NCBI GenBank assembly: GCA_001804345.1
Contig: MHFU01000121.1
Coordinates: 936-24,943, forward strand
Direction of reading: 5' to 3'
DNA from: Omnitrophica bacterium RIFOXYB12_FULL_50_7
GTDB lineage: Bacteria; Omnitrophota; Omnitrophia; Omnitrophales; Aquincolibacteriaceae
DNA length: 24,008 nucleotides
Of the stretch, positions 1 to 5,834 are shown in pieces (within the stretch, counting starts at the first letter, position 1; every line of letters begins with the position of its first letter). The notes beneath the pieces were generated by a model. That model saw only the letters and a list, made by a program, of their open reading frames with translations, was not told where the DNA came from and did no database searches. The translations under genes and the position numbers were made by a program.

Positions 1-737
1 AACAGGAAAAAGCCAAACAAGCCCTGAAGATTGCCCACGAGATCCAGCAGAATTTTCTTCCGGACCTCACAAGTCGTCGGTACGGGATCGATCTCTGCGC
101 CCTTACGCTTCCGGCATTCGACGTAGGCGGCGACCTTTACGATGTGATCTCACTCGACAGAGACCGGGTGGGTATCGTTTTGGGTGATGTTTCGGGCAAG
201 GGCGTTCCGGCCGCGCTTTACATGGTTCGCGCGATGTCCGAATACCGGTTCCTTGCGCCCCAGGCCAAAGACCCGGCAGAACTTCTGGCCGCCCTCAATC
301 AGCGCCTCTCGGTGAACAGCCCTTTCGGAATGTTTTTGACAATGATCTGCCTTCTGATCGACAGGCATACGAACACGATCCAGTATTCCTCCGCCGGTCA
401 CCTTCCAATCCTTTTAAGAAAATCCACGGGGGGCACCGCCGAGACCCTCCAGGGCGCGCAAAGTCCGCCGCTGGGGCTCATGCCGGAAACTTCTTTTTTC
501 CTCAACACGATCCATCTGGAAGCAGGTGACGCCCTTTTCCTTTATACGGATGGCGTCGTGGAAGCGCGCGACAAGCACGGGAAGGAATACACGATTGAAC
601 GTCTCACGGAATGCGTGAAAAAGGAAGCCGATTCGGCGGCTGGATACTCTGAGAGGATCTTCGAAGATGTCCGGAAGTTCACGACCGGCGCCGACCAACA
701 CGATGACATTACGGCCCTCACGCTCGTCATTCCCTAA
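1..737 (+). CDS. SpoIIE/RsbU-type PP2C serine phosphatase, C-terminal part (5' truncated)
   Basis: The reading frame is open from base 3, so the gene starts outside the window and 244 residues are visible. This is the metal-dependent PPM/PP2C catalytic domain of the SpoIIE/RsbU family, which dephosphorylates phosphoserine on anti-sigma-factor antagonists in partner-switching pathways. Seen directly: the entry helix HEIQQNFLP, VGGDLYD at residues 41-47 (metal-binding Asp), LGDVSGKGVPAALYM, SAGHLP, LFLYTDGVVEARD and the final metal-binding DDIT before the C-terminus. The domain looks complete and ends a few residues after DDIT, as is usual. The missing N-terminus usually carries a GAF, PAS, HAMP or response-regulator input module; which one cannot be seen. 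It converges on a histidine kinase 39 bp away. Family assignment is firm; the physiological partner is unknown. Confidence 0.93.
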   Translation, partial: QEKAKQALKIAHEIQQNFLPDLTSRRYGIDLCALTLPAFDVGGDLYDVISLDRDRVGIVLGDVSGKGVPAALYMVRAMSEYRFLAPQAKDPAELLAALNQRLSVNSPFGMFLTMICLLIDRHTNTIQYSSAGHLPILLRKSTGGTAETLQGAQSPPLGLMPETSFFLNTIHLEAGDALFLYTDGVVEARDKHGKEYTIERLTECVKKEADSAAGYSERIFEDVRKFTTGADQHDDITALTLVIP

Positions 738-740
738 TGG

Positions 741-770
741 ATCTCAAATTTGAGATTTCAGATTTGAAAT
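741..770. repeat. Short palindromes between convergent genes
   Basis: Positions 741-756 form a perfect 16-bp palindrome (atctcaaa/tttgagat). It is followed at once by an imperfect one built from the same words (tttcagatttgaaa). The pair fills the gap between two convergent genes. No long T-run follows on either strand, so a standard terminator is not evident. It may be a fragment of an AT-rich repeat family. Confidence 0.55.
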
Positions 771-776
771 GGGGAA

Positions 777-1907
777 TTAAGGGACCCGAGGGAAAAAACG
801 CCGAAGCGTCAAAATGAATTTTGTACCCACTCCGGGCTGGCTTTCGACATTCACAGAACCTTGATGCATTTTCGCGGTACGCGCAACAACCATGAGCCCT
901 AATCCCGTCCCGCGCTTTCCTTTGGTGGAAAAAAACGCCTCAAAAAGTTTCGCCTTCACTTCTTCGCTCATCCCGGAAGCATTATCCTCCACGGTCAGCT
1001 CATAGCGCTCGTCATCCTTGACCCGAGCCCGGATCTTGACGCAAGCGCCTTGTTTTCCCTGAAAAGCCTCAAAGGCGTTCTTCACGAGATTAAGAAGCGC
1101 GCGATAAAGGGAGCGCCCGTCCCCCTCCACCGCCGGAAAATCCGGATCCGTCTTAAAATCGATTTTGATGTGATAGCCTTCCGCCCGCTCCGCGAGATCA
1201 CTTTGCAACTCGGTCAGGATCGCCGCAAGGTCCACTTTTTCGGGCTCCAGCTGATAATCTTTCGTCAAACTCAACATCTCCCAGATGAACCCATCCATTT
1301 CCTTCAACGTCTTGGCCATTTTTATAAGCCCGGTCGTAAGGAATTTCTCATTCTTCTCCTTGATTCCCATGCGAGTCATCTCGTCCGAGAAACGTGCGAG
1401 CTGCATGATGTTCTTGATCTCGTGGACCACCATCCCCATCGCTTGCCCGACCGCGGCCAAACGTTCCATCTTGATGTTCTCTTCGAAAAGCAGGATGTTC
1501 TTGAGCGCGCCGGAAAATTCCGAAGCCAGATCGAACCCGGTCTCAATTTCCTGGGGAGTAAAAACTGGCGCACCGGCCGTCCTTTCAAGACACGCGATAC
1601 CCATGACACTATTCCGGGCGATCAGAGGAAGGAACATCCGGCCTTTCAAGACGCGGGGTTTTCCGTCTTCAAATATTTTTTGCGCCTCGACCGCAAGGTC
1701 CGGCGGGACCTCTCCAACAAAAGGGGCTGAAGCCTCAAGCAAAAGAGTTTTGTTCCGGGCTGCGAGAAAAAGATAGCTTTGCCGAGCGGGGATGAATCGG
1801 GACACCGTGGCCAGGAAAAATTCAGTGAGAACTTTGCTGTCGGTAATCGAATCGTAGACGCGGCCGAGCTCATGCGTCGCCTGATGCTGTTTTTCGGGGG
1901 TGTTCAT
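777..1907 (-). CDS. Cytoplasmic GAF-domain sensor histidine kinase
   Basis: A 376-residue protein without membrane segments. Residues about 15-140 read as a GAF-like sensory domain. Residues 145-215 form the dimerisation/phosphoacceptor domain, with an H-box around His162 (VVHEIKNIM). Residues 265-370 form the HATPase_c domain: N-box NLVKNAFEAF with Asn277, G1 box VEDNASGMS at 307-313, and the GTGLGL lid at 333-338. It should autophosphorylate on His162 and pass phosphate to a response regulator, but none is encoded nearby, so it is an orphan or has an unlinked partner. The start at 1907 has no Shine-Dalgarno. A good promoter ends 6 nt before the ATG (separate entry), which suggests a leaderless mRNA. 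The signal sensed is not visible. Confidence 0.9.
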   Translation of the reverse strand: MNTPEKQHQATHELGRVYDSITDSKVLTEFFLATVSRFIPARQSYLFLAARNKTLLLEASAPFVGEVPPDLAVEAQKIFEDGKPRVLKGRMFLPLIARNSVMGIACLERTAGAPVFTPQEIETGFDLASEFSGALKNILLFEENIKMERLAAVGQAMGMVVHEIKNIMQLARFSDEMTRMGIKEKNEKFLTTGLIKMAKTLKEMDGFIWEMLSLTKDYQLEPEKVDLAAILTELQSDLAERAEGYHIKIDFKTDPDFPAVEGDGRSLYRALLNLVKNAFEAFQGKQGACVKIRARVKDDERYELTVEDNASGMSEEVKAKLFEAFFSTKGKRGTGLGLMVVARTAKMHQGSVNVESQPGVGTKFILTLRRFFPRVP

Positions 1908-1913
1908 GGCAAG

Positions 1914-1942
1914 ATATTAATCAATCTTTGGAAAGGTTGCAA
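1914..1942 (-). promoter_or_regulatory. Sigma70-type promoter of the GAF histidine kinase
   Basis: Read on the minus strand, TTGCAA (1937-1942) and TAATAT (1914-1919) are 17 bp apart. The -10 ends 6 nt before the ATG at 1907. The transcript would therefore start at or next to the start codon. Confidence 0.55.
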
Positions 1943-1961
1943 GCATCTCAGCAGAAAAAAC

Positions 1962-2035
1962 AGTACTTGGCACATGGTACTTGGAAAAATCCGGGGGTAT
2001 GCCGGTGGTTCGCTATGTACTATGTACCAAGTACT
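1962..2035. repeat. Inverted repeat with AGTACTTGG/CCAAGTACT arms
   Basis: The left arm at 1962-1980 and the right arm at 2017-2035 are 19 nt each and pair with two mismatches around a 36-nt spacer. Both arms are built from GTAC/TACTTGG words. The repeat lies in the 150-bp gap between the histidine kinase and the scramblase-like gene. No coding signal was seen in it. It looks like an intergenic repeat rather than a terminator, because no T-run follows. Confidence 0.6.
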
Positions 2036-2057
2036 ATATTGGGCTTTTTCCAGCGCT

Positions 2058-2636
2058 TTAAAACGTCAGGTCGATCAGAAAAAGAGCTCCCAGGAGAACG
2101 CCTTTTTCCACGGTGTCCGAGGCGAACGGAAACACGATCCCGAAGTGATCGTTCCGTGAAACCTCCTCTTCCGGGATCCGGGTCGGCCGCCTGCTGATCT
2201 TTCCCACCGTAGCATCGCCCTTCCGGATAAGAAGAGTCTCAGGATTCGCGGACGGACCTTCAATATCGTAAAGAACCCGCCCTCCGACGTCCAGAACCTG
2301 AAAACGCGTTTTTGAAGACCCTTGTTTTTGAATAGATCCGAGCAGATCCTCGGACGCGTCAAAGATCTCTAACTTATTCGTGAAAAGTCCGGAGCGTTTC
2401 TTAAAACAAAGGACCTGCTCCCCCCTCTTGTTGAAGAGATAAAGCGTGAACGCATGATACTTGTGAAAAACGGCCAGCGACGAACCTGCTCCGTCCTCCG
2501 AGGCCGCGTAATAGACCTCCTCGTCTGAGCTGTTCGAAAGACAACAAACGGGTTTCAGCTTCCAACTCTCCGGGATACTGGAGTATTTTTTTTTCTCGCG
2601 CAGATTGAGCGAATCCAAAGATCTTAATTGTTCCAT
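2058..2636 (-). CDS. Scramblase/LURP-one-like (Tubby-fold) protein, putative
   Basis: A 192-residue soluble-looking protein ending in a hydrophobic stretch (GVLLGALFLIDLTF). The body is a run of beta-strand-like segments, each with a charged turn: LYLFNKRGEQVLCFKK, LEIFDASEDLLGSIQKQ, RFQVLDVGGRVLYDIEG. This repeating 'x-V-x-D-x-x-G' pattern and the hydrophobic C-terminal helix are typical of the phospholipid scramblase/LURP-one/Tubby-like fold. The match is by pattern only, so the call is tentative and no lipid-scrambling activity is claimed. It starts 6 bp after the stop of the carboxymuconolactone decarboxylase gene and is probably cotranscribed with it. No clear Shine-Dalgarno is seen, which fits translational coupling. 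An unrelated beta-rich hypothetical protein is the alternative. Confidence 0.5.
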   Translation of the reverse strand: MEQLRSLDSLNLREKKKYSSIPESWKLKPVCCLSNSSDEEVYYAASEDGAGSSLAVFHKYHAFTLYLFNKRGEQVLCFKKRSGLFTNKLEIFDASEDLLGSIQKQGSSKTRFQVLDVGGRVLYDIEGPSANPETLLIRKGDATVGKISRRPTRIPEEEVSRNDHFGIVFPFASDTVEKGVLLGALFLIDLTF

Positions 2637-2642
2637 AAATAA

Positions 2643-3182
2643 TTATGCTAACGGCGAGACTCGCGGAAAATCGATCGCCGTATCCGCCACATGGTTGACA
2701 TAATTGGTGAAGAGGTTGAGCGCCACCGCTGTGATGATCTCAAGAATCTCCTCGTCCGAACAACCCGCCTTGCGAATTTCCGCCAATTCCGGATCCGTGA
2801 TGTTTCCACGATTCGCCGAAAGCCGTTTGGCAAACTTGAGAATCGCGTCCGTTTTAGGATCCAAAGACTTCGCCAGGCGACCCGCTTCGATCTCCTCAGG
2901 CGTAAGCCCCGCGTGCTTTCCGATCGCCGAATGCGCCGCGACGCAATAATGGCATTGATTGTCCTCACCTACCGCAAGCGCGATCTGTTCCCGGACCTTG
3001 AGAGGCAACTTTGCGTCAGCCAAAGCCCCCGAGAGTCCTAAATAAGCTTGAAGCGCCACAGAAGAATGGGCCATGGTTTTGATAATATTGGAAACGCGTC
3101 CTGACTTGGCTTTAATGACAGCCAAAAGTTCTTGGGTCTTGCCTTGCGTTTTTTCAGGATCCAAAGGTTGAATACGGCTCAT
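2643..3182 (-). CDS. Carboxymuconolactone decarboxylase / AhpD-like family protein
   Basis: A 179-residue all-helical protein of the AhpD-like superfamily. The motif CHYCVAAHS carries the family's CxxC pair (Cys77, Cys80) and His84, with a conserved Glu in LKVREQIALAV just before it. Members with this motif usually act as alkylhydroperoxidases or thiol-disulfide proteins, not as true lactone decarboxylases. An antioxidant role is thus the best reading. The start is supported by AAGGAG 7 nt upstream of the ATG. It sits between a K+ channel gene (27 bp upstream) and a scramblase-like gene (6 bp downstream), so these three genes likely form one transcript. The substrate and reductant are not evident. 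Confidence 0.9.
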   Translation of the reverse strand: MSRIQPLDPEKTQGKTQELLAVIKAKSGRVSNIIKTMAHSSVALQAYLGLSGALADAKLPLKVREQIALAVGEDNQCHYCVAAHSAIGKHAGLTPEEIEAGRLAKSLDPKTDAILKFAKRLSANRGNITDPELAEIRKAGCSDEEILEIITAVALNLFTNYVNHVADTAIDFPRVSPLA

Positions 3183-3209
3183 AGATTTCTCCTTCAGGCG
3201 TTGTGTAAT

Positions 3210-4043
3210 TTATCGGGTCCTGAGATAGTGACGGGTCAGGGCGATCAGAAAAAGGGGTGTGAACAAAATGCCCGAAAGAGCTTCGAACGCCGCGACGCCG
3301 CGGACCCAGCCCATCGGAAGATAATCACCATAACCCACCGTCGTGTAAGTGATGATGCTCAGGTAGAACGATTCGAAAAGATCGATCTTCTGGACGAACC
3401 CGCCGGTCAGGATCGTACCGGAAATGTAGTAACAGAAAGCACTTAAAGTAATAACCCCGCAAGCGATCCCGAACGTGCGAAAGGGCATTTCTCCGTATCC
3501 CCAGATCAATCGATTCAACGAACCGAAAAACCAACTGATGAAAATCGACACTCGTTCCTTCCACGAAACCAACCGAAGCCCAACCGCTTGGGAACCCTGC
3601 CCCTGCATTTGCGTGAAGATCTTCCACAAACGCGAAAGCTGGGTATCCTTGGCGCGCCGGTAACAATAGGAAAATTTTGTAAAATCCCCTTCTTTTTCAT
3701 AAAGAAGCGCGGCTTCGCCGAAGAGCGTTTCCGCATAAGCATAGTCCTGGGCCTCGAAAGCCTGAAGTGCGGCGAATTCATTGCGCGTGGCGGCGTTACG
3801 GAGCGGTTGCCGACCGGTGTGGATATTCCAGCACGTCGCGGCAGAAGAAAAGCAGACCGCGGATTTAAGAGGCTCGCCCGCCTCCTGAAAAAGCTTGGCG
3901 GCCTGGTCAAAGGACTGGAATGCCTGGTCAATCTTGCCCTCACCTCGAAGACGATGGGCCTCACGCTCCAAGGTGATCGCCCGCTCGATCTTGGTTTTGA
4001 ACTCGGCCGGTGGCCCGTTGAAATGGGGTATCTTCGGATTCAT
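3210..4043 (-). CDS. Two-TM potassium channel with N-terminal TPR-like domain
   Basis: I place the start at 4043, giving 277 residues. A longer frame runs up to 4265, but it translates only palindromic repeat DNA. Residues about 14-130 are amphipathic helices with a TPR-like pattern (DQAAKLFQEAGEPLKSAVCF, TLFGEAALLYEKEGDFTKFS). Transmembrane helices fall at about 188-209 and 247-269. Between them is a pore loop with the K+ selectivity filter TTVGYGD at 234-240. This is the minimal Ion_trans_2 (KcsA-like) pore, which should assemble as an inner-membrane tetramer with the helical domain in the cytoplasm. No RCK or cyclic-nucleotide domain is present, so gating may work through partners of the TPR-like domain. 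There is no Shine-Dalgarno, and a -10 box ends 7 nt before the ATG. Confidence 0.88.
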   Translation of the reverse strand: MNPKIPHFNGPPAEFKTKIERAITLEREAHRLRGEGKIDQAFQSFDQAAKLFQEAGEPLKSAVCFSSAATCWNIHTGRQPLRNAATRNEFAALQAFEAQDYAYAETLFGEAALLYEKEGDFTKFSYCYRRAKDTQLSRLWKIFTQMQGQGSQAVGLRLVSWKERVSIFISWFFGSLNRLIWGYGEMPFRTFGIACGVITLSAFCYYISGTILTGGFVQKIDLFESFYLSIITYTTVGYGDYLPMGWVRGVAAFEALSGILFTPLFLIALTRHYLRTR

Positions 4044-4050
4044 GAAGGAT

Positions 4051-4078
4051 ATTCTACTCGCTTTCACACAACGCGCAA
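4051..4078 (-). promoter_or_regulatory. Promoter of the K+ channel operon
   Basis: On the minus strand, TTGCGC (4073-4078) and TAGAAT (4051-4056) are 16 bp apart, and the -10 ends 7 nt before the ATG at 4043. The -35 hexamer is part of a GCGCAAC repeat word, so the repeat may have supplied half the promoter. Confidence 0.4.
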
Positions 4079-4094
4079 CGGTCAACGCGCAACA

Positions 4095-4255
4095 GGGTGC
4101 ATCCCACTTGATACAGTTGTTGTTTGGCTTGGTCTCCCCCTTTCGTAAAGAGGGATGAAGGGGAATTTCGAAATCTCCCTGCCTGCCGGCAGGCAGGCCC
4201 TTGCCCCTCTTTTCGAAAGAGGGGGAATGTGAACTGTATGAAGTGGGATGCACCC
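4095..4255. repeat. 24-bp inverted repeat enclosing a double-hairpin element
   Basis: The left arm at 4095-4118 (gggtgcatcccactt, then g, then atacagtt) pairs with the right arm at 4232-4255 with a single mismatch. The 113 bp between the arms are essentially the CCCCCTTT/AAAGAGGGGG element, also found at about 11.4 and 18.2 kb. The arms look like the two halves of a former 48-bp palindrome split by that element. Confidence 0.75.
4134..4228 (+). repeat. Double-hairpin repeat family A, copy 1
   Basis: It begins with CCCCCTTTCG, continues through AAGGGGAATTTCGAAATCTCCC, holds a perfect 20-bp palindrome at 4178-4197 (CCTGCCTGCC/GGCAGGCAGG), and ends with CCCCTCTTTTCGAAAGAGGGGG. The same order and orientation recur at 18153-18264. 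A version without the 20-bp palindrome is at 11409-11482. Confidence 0.8.
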
Positions 4256-4392
4256 CGCGCAACACTCCCGGCTTTTATTGATTTTCGTTGCGCTTTGCGC
4301 GTTGCGCCTACTGTCCAATTCCCTGTATTCTTTTCCAAATGGTGAATTGGACTGCCCTGATTACCTTTATTTCTAAATTAATGAGAATCAGG

Positions 4393-4437
4393 ACTGCCAA
4401 GTCTCGCGACGGAGAATGGCTTTTTTGTAAACGTCTT
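4393..4437 (-). pseudogene. Detached 3' end of glgA (long direct repeat beyond the RM genes)
   Basis: These 45 bp match 5837-5881, the last codons of the intact glgA, at 42 of 45 positions and in the same orientation. Read on the minus strand they keep frame and meaning. They encode DVYKKAILRRETWQ where glgA has DVYQKALLRRETWQ. They then run into TCC TGA instead of the glgA stop. The remnant abuts the methyltransferase stop codon (4436-4438). The simplest reading is that the restriction-modification pair entered the 3' end of glgA and duplicated it, or carried in its own copy. This stub is the displaced original or its homologue. Confidence 0.8.
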
Positions 4438-5146
4438 AGATAACTACCAGCTCTGGAAAAGGTTCTTTCTTCGGAAGCGCATATCCACGATACTGTTTGG
4501 GCACATACGTTTGGCTCTCATTACCCCAAACAGACCAGTCTTGCCGTGGCACTCTTGCAAAAAGTTCCAGAAAAGGCCCCGGACTGCATGCCTCGATAAG
4601 ATCATACAATTCATCTGGCTTGCGAGAATGTTCGCGTTTTCTTGTTCGAATCACATTCACTTGGCTTCTCCCCGGGTCCAAGGTTCGCATCCTTCCACGA
4701 ATGCCAAACAAAACAAGCTCAGTCACATTCCTGAAATAAAATCCTACACCCCTTCCGTCAGGGCCCCCATCTTTTCGAACCTTGCACCAAACTATATTAG
4801 TTTTATATTCAAATCCCCAATATCTCATTACCTCAAGCCCTTCCTTGATGAGAGCATTGGGCACCCAAAGATATAAGTGAGCTTTTTCCTGGACTATGTC
4901 CGATACCGGCAATTGTTTAATTTCTTCCAAAGACATTGTGGGATATCTCAATAAGCGCTTATGTTCCGGCGCCACCTTACCAGTTCTATTTGAAAATTGC
5001 CAAGGCGGATCTGCTAAAATGGTTGCATGTTTTTGATGCCATTCCTTATGCTGGAGAAGATCTTCCCTTGCAGACATAAACCGCCTTTTGCGTTGCGTTG
5101 GTTTTCCAAAACTATAACTTTTTGTATTATGCATAAAATTATTCAA
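4436..5146 (-). CDS. MT-A70 family DNA adenine-N6 methyltransferase
   Basis: A protein of up to 236 residues with the catalytic DPPW motif at 46-49 (ILADPPWQFSNRTGK). Further MT-A70 blocks follow: LYLWVPNALIKEGLEVMRYWGFEYKT, a C-terminal KPDELYDLIE, and LELFARVPRQDWSVWGNE. It should transfer a methyl group from S-adenosylmethionine to N6 of adenine in DNA and protect the recognition site of the neighbouring nuclease. The longest frame starts with TTG at 5146, overlapping the nuclease stop (TTGA), which would couple translation. ATG codons at 5134 and 5077 are alternatives. The one at 5077 has AAAGGCGG 4-7 nt upstream and would give 213 residues, still including DPPW. Its sequence is visibly more AT-rich than the flanks, which suggests transfer. 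Confidence 0.9.
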   Translation of the reverse strand: MNNFMHNTKSYSFGKPTQRKRRFMSAREDLLQHKEWHQKHATILADPPWQFSNRTGKVAPEHKRLLRYPTMSLEEIKQLPVSDIVQEKAHLYLWVPNALIKEGLEVMRYWGFEYKTNIVWCKVRKDGGPDGRGVGFYFRNVTELVLFGIRGRMRTLDPGRSQVNVIRTRKREHSRKPDELYDLIEACSPGPFLELFARVPRQDWSVWGNESQTYVPKQYRGYALPKKEPFPELVVI

Positions 5147-5730
5147 TTTTCAACATATAATTTCTTGGTAATCCCAAACACCAAGATAGGGCATCCTCCA
5201 GCTCCACCGCCCTCAATCCTAGGCAAAAGCTTGCTCATGTGGGTCGTTGAAGCTCCATATGAATCCCCCTTTTCAAGCTGGTCAAAAATATCCTGAAGAT
5301 CGTCACAGCGCGTAATGATAACTCCCACGCTAATTGCGCCAAGGTCAAACAAAATTCGAAAATTGTTGAGATCTCGATCAAAAAATGGATCTTTGTTGTT
5401 CCACTCAATCTCCAAGGCTATTCGGTTTTTATAACAATCGATTTTGTGGGTTGGATTTTCCTTTTCCCGATTATCAATCACCACTTTTGTGTCGAACCCC
5501 TTTTCTTCCCAGCCACGCTTTGCAAACAATTTATCAACCAATTCGGCTATAGGTGATTTGCGTCCTCCGGGTTTTATGATGTCACTCTTCTGCAATCGAA
5601 ATTCACCCAAAACCTGGAGAATGTCTTCCCACTCTTGAGGAAAATCGTTCTTCAAAATAGCACAAGCGTGATTCCATTCGTGAGTTTCATATAACTTTCT
5701 TATGCGCGCAGGAAGTTCACTGATGGTCAT
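5143..5730 (-). CDS. BglII/BstYI-family type II restriction endonuclease
   Basis: A 195-residue protein. The core block IALEIEWNNKDPFFDRDL, followed by GAISVGVIITR, matches the BglII-like restriction endonuclease family. BglII uses Asp84, Glu93 and Gln95. Here Asp98, Glu107 and Glu109 have the same spacing (9 and 2), with Glu in place of the Gln. The enzyme should cut unmethylated DNA as a Mg2+-dependent homodimer. BglII cuts AGATCT and BstYI cuts RGATCY, so a GATC-centred site is likely but not shown by the sequence. GAGGG sits 5 nt before the ATG. The gene overlaps the downstream methyltransferase by 4 bp. Nuclease-first order is notable, because protection must then come from the second gene. 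Both genes are AT-rich. Confidence 0.85.
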   Translation of the reverse strand: MTISELPARIRKLYETHEWNHACAILKNDFPQEWEDILQVLGEFRLQKSDIIKPGGRKSPIAELVDKLFAKRGWEEKGFDTKVVIDNREKENPTHKIDCYKNRIALEIEWNNKDPFFDRDLNNFRILFDLGAISVGVIITRCDDLQDIFDQLEKGDSYGASTTHMSKLLPRIEGGGAGGCPILVFGITKKLYVEN

Positions 5731-5768
5731 TTTTCCCTCTATCAGTTTTACACCATTTCAATTTCAAT

Positions 5769-5824
5769 CTTATAAAAACTTGATTTCCAACGGCAAAGTT
5801 AACACGGAGCCCCTGCAGTGTCAA
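5769..5824 (-). promoter_or_regulatory. Candidate promoters of the restriction-modification operon
   Basis: Two overlapping candidates are read on the minus strand. TTGCCG (5791-5796), 16 bp, TATAAG (5769-5774) gives a leader of about 30 nt before the ATG at 5730. A second is TTGACA (5819-5824) with a poorer -10 17 bp later. The first fits better, because it leaves room for the GAGGG ribosome-binding site. Confidence 0.45.
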
Positions 5825-5834
5825 ATGACATAAA

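Larger units (their letters stand above)
4066..4310. repeat. Outermost GCGCAAC inverted repeat around a nested palindrome
   Basis: The left flank (4066-4093) carries two copies of acgcgcaac. The right flank (4289-4309) carries gttgcgctttgcgcgttgcgc, the complementary orientation. They bracket the 24-bp inverted repeat at 4095-4255, which itself brackets the double-hairpin element. The arms are imperfect and partly repetitive, so the outer boundary is approximate. Confidence 0.5.
4044..4435. other. 392-bp stretch without a gene: nested palindromes plus glgA remnant
   Basis: No convincing gene lies between the K+ channel and the methyltransferase. Right to left in the minus-strand direction it holds a 43-bp glgA-like remnant, about 80 bp of AT-rich filler, and then concentric inverted repeats (4066-4310). 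Short open frames here only translate repeat arms such as the CCTGCC palindrome. Confidence 0.7.

Noticed and set aside
1050..1776. Plus-strand frames opposite the GAF histidine kinase
   Set aside because: The minus-strand kinase has all H, N and G boxes; the opposite frames have no recognisable domain.
4044..4265. N-terminal extension of the K+ channel frame up to 4265
   Set aside because: The 74 extra residues translate the palindromic repeats (for example GLPAGRQ from the CCTGCC palindrome), and a promoter lies inside the stretch.
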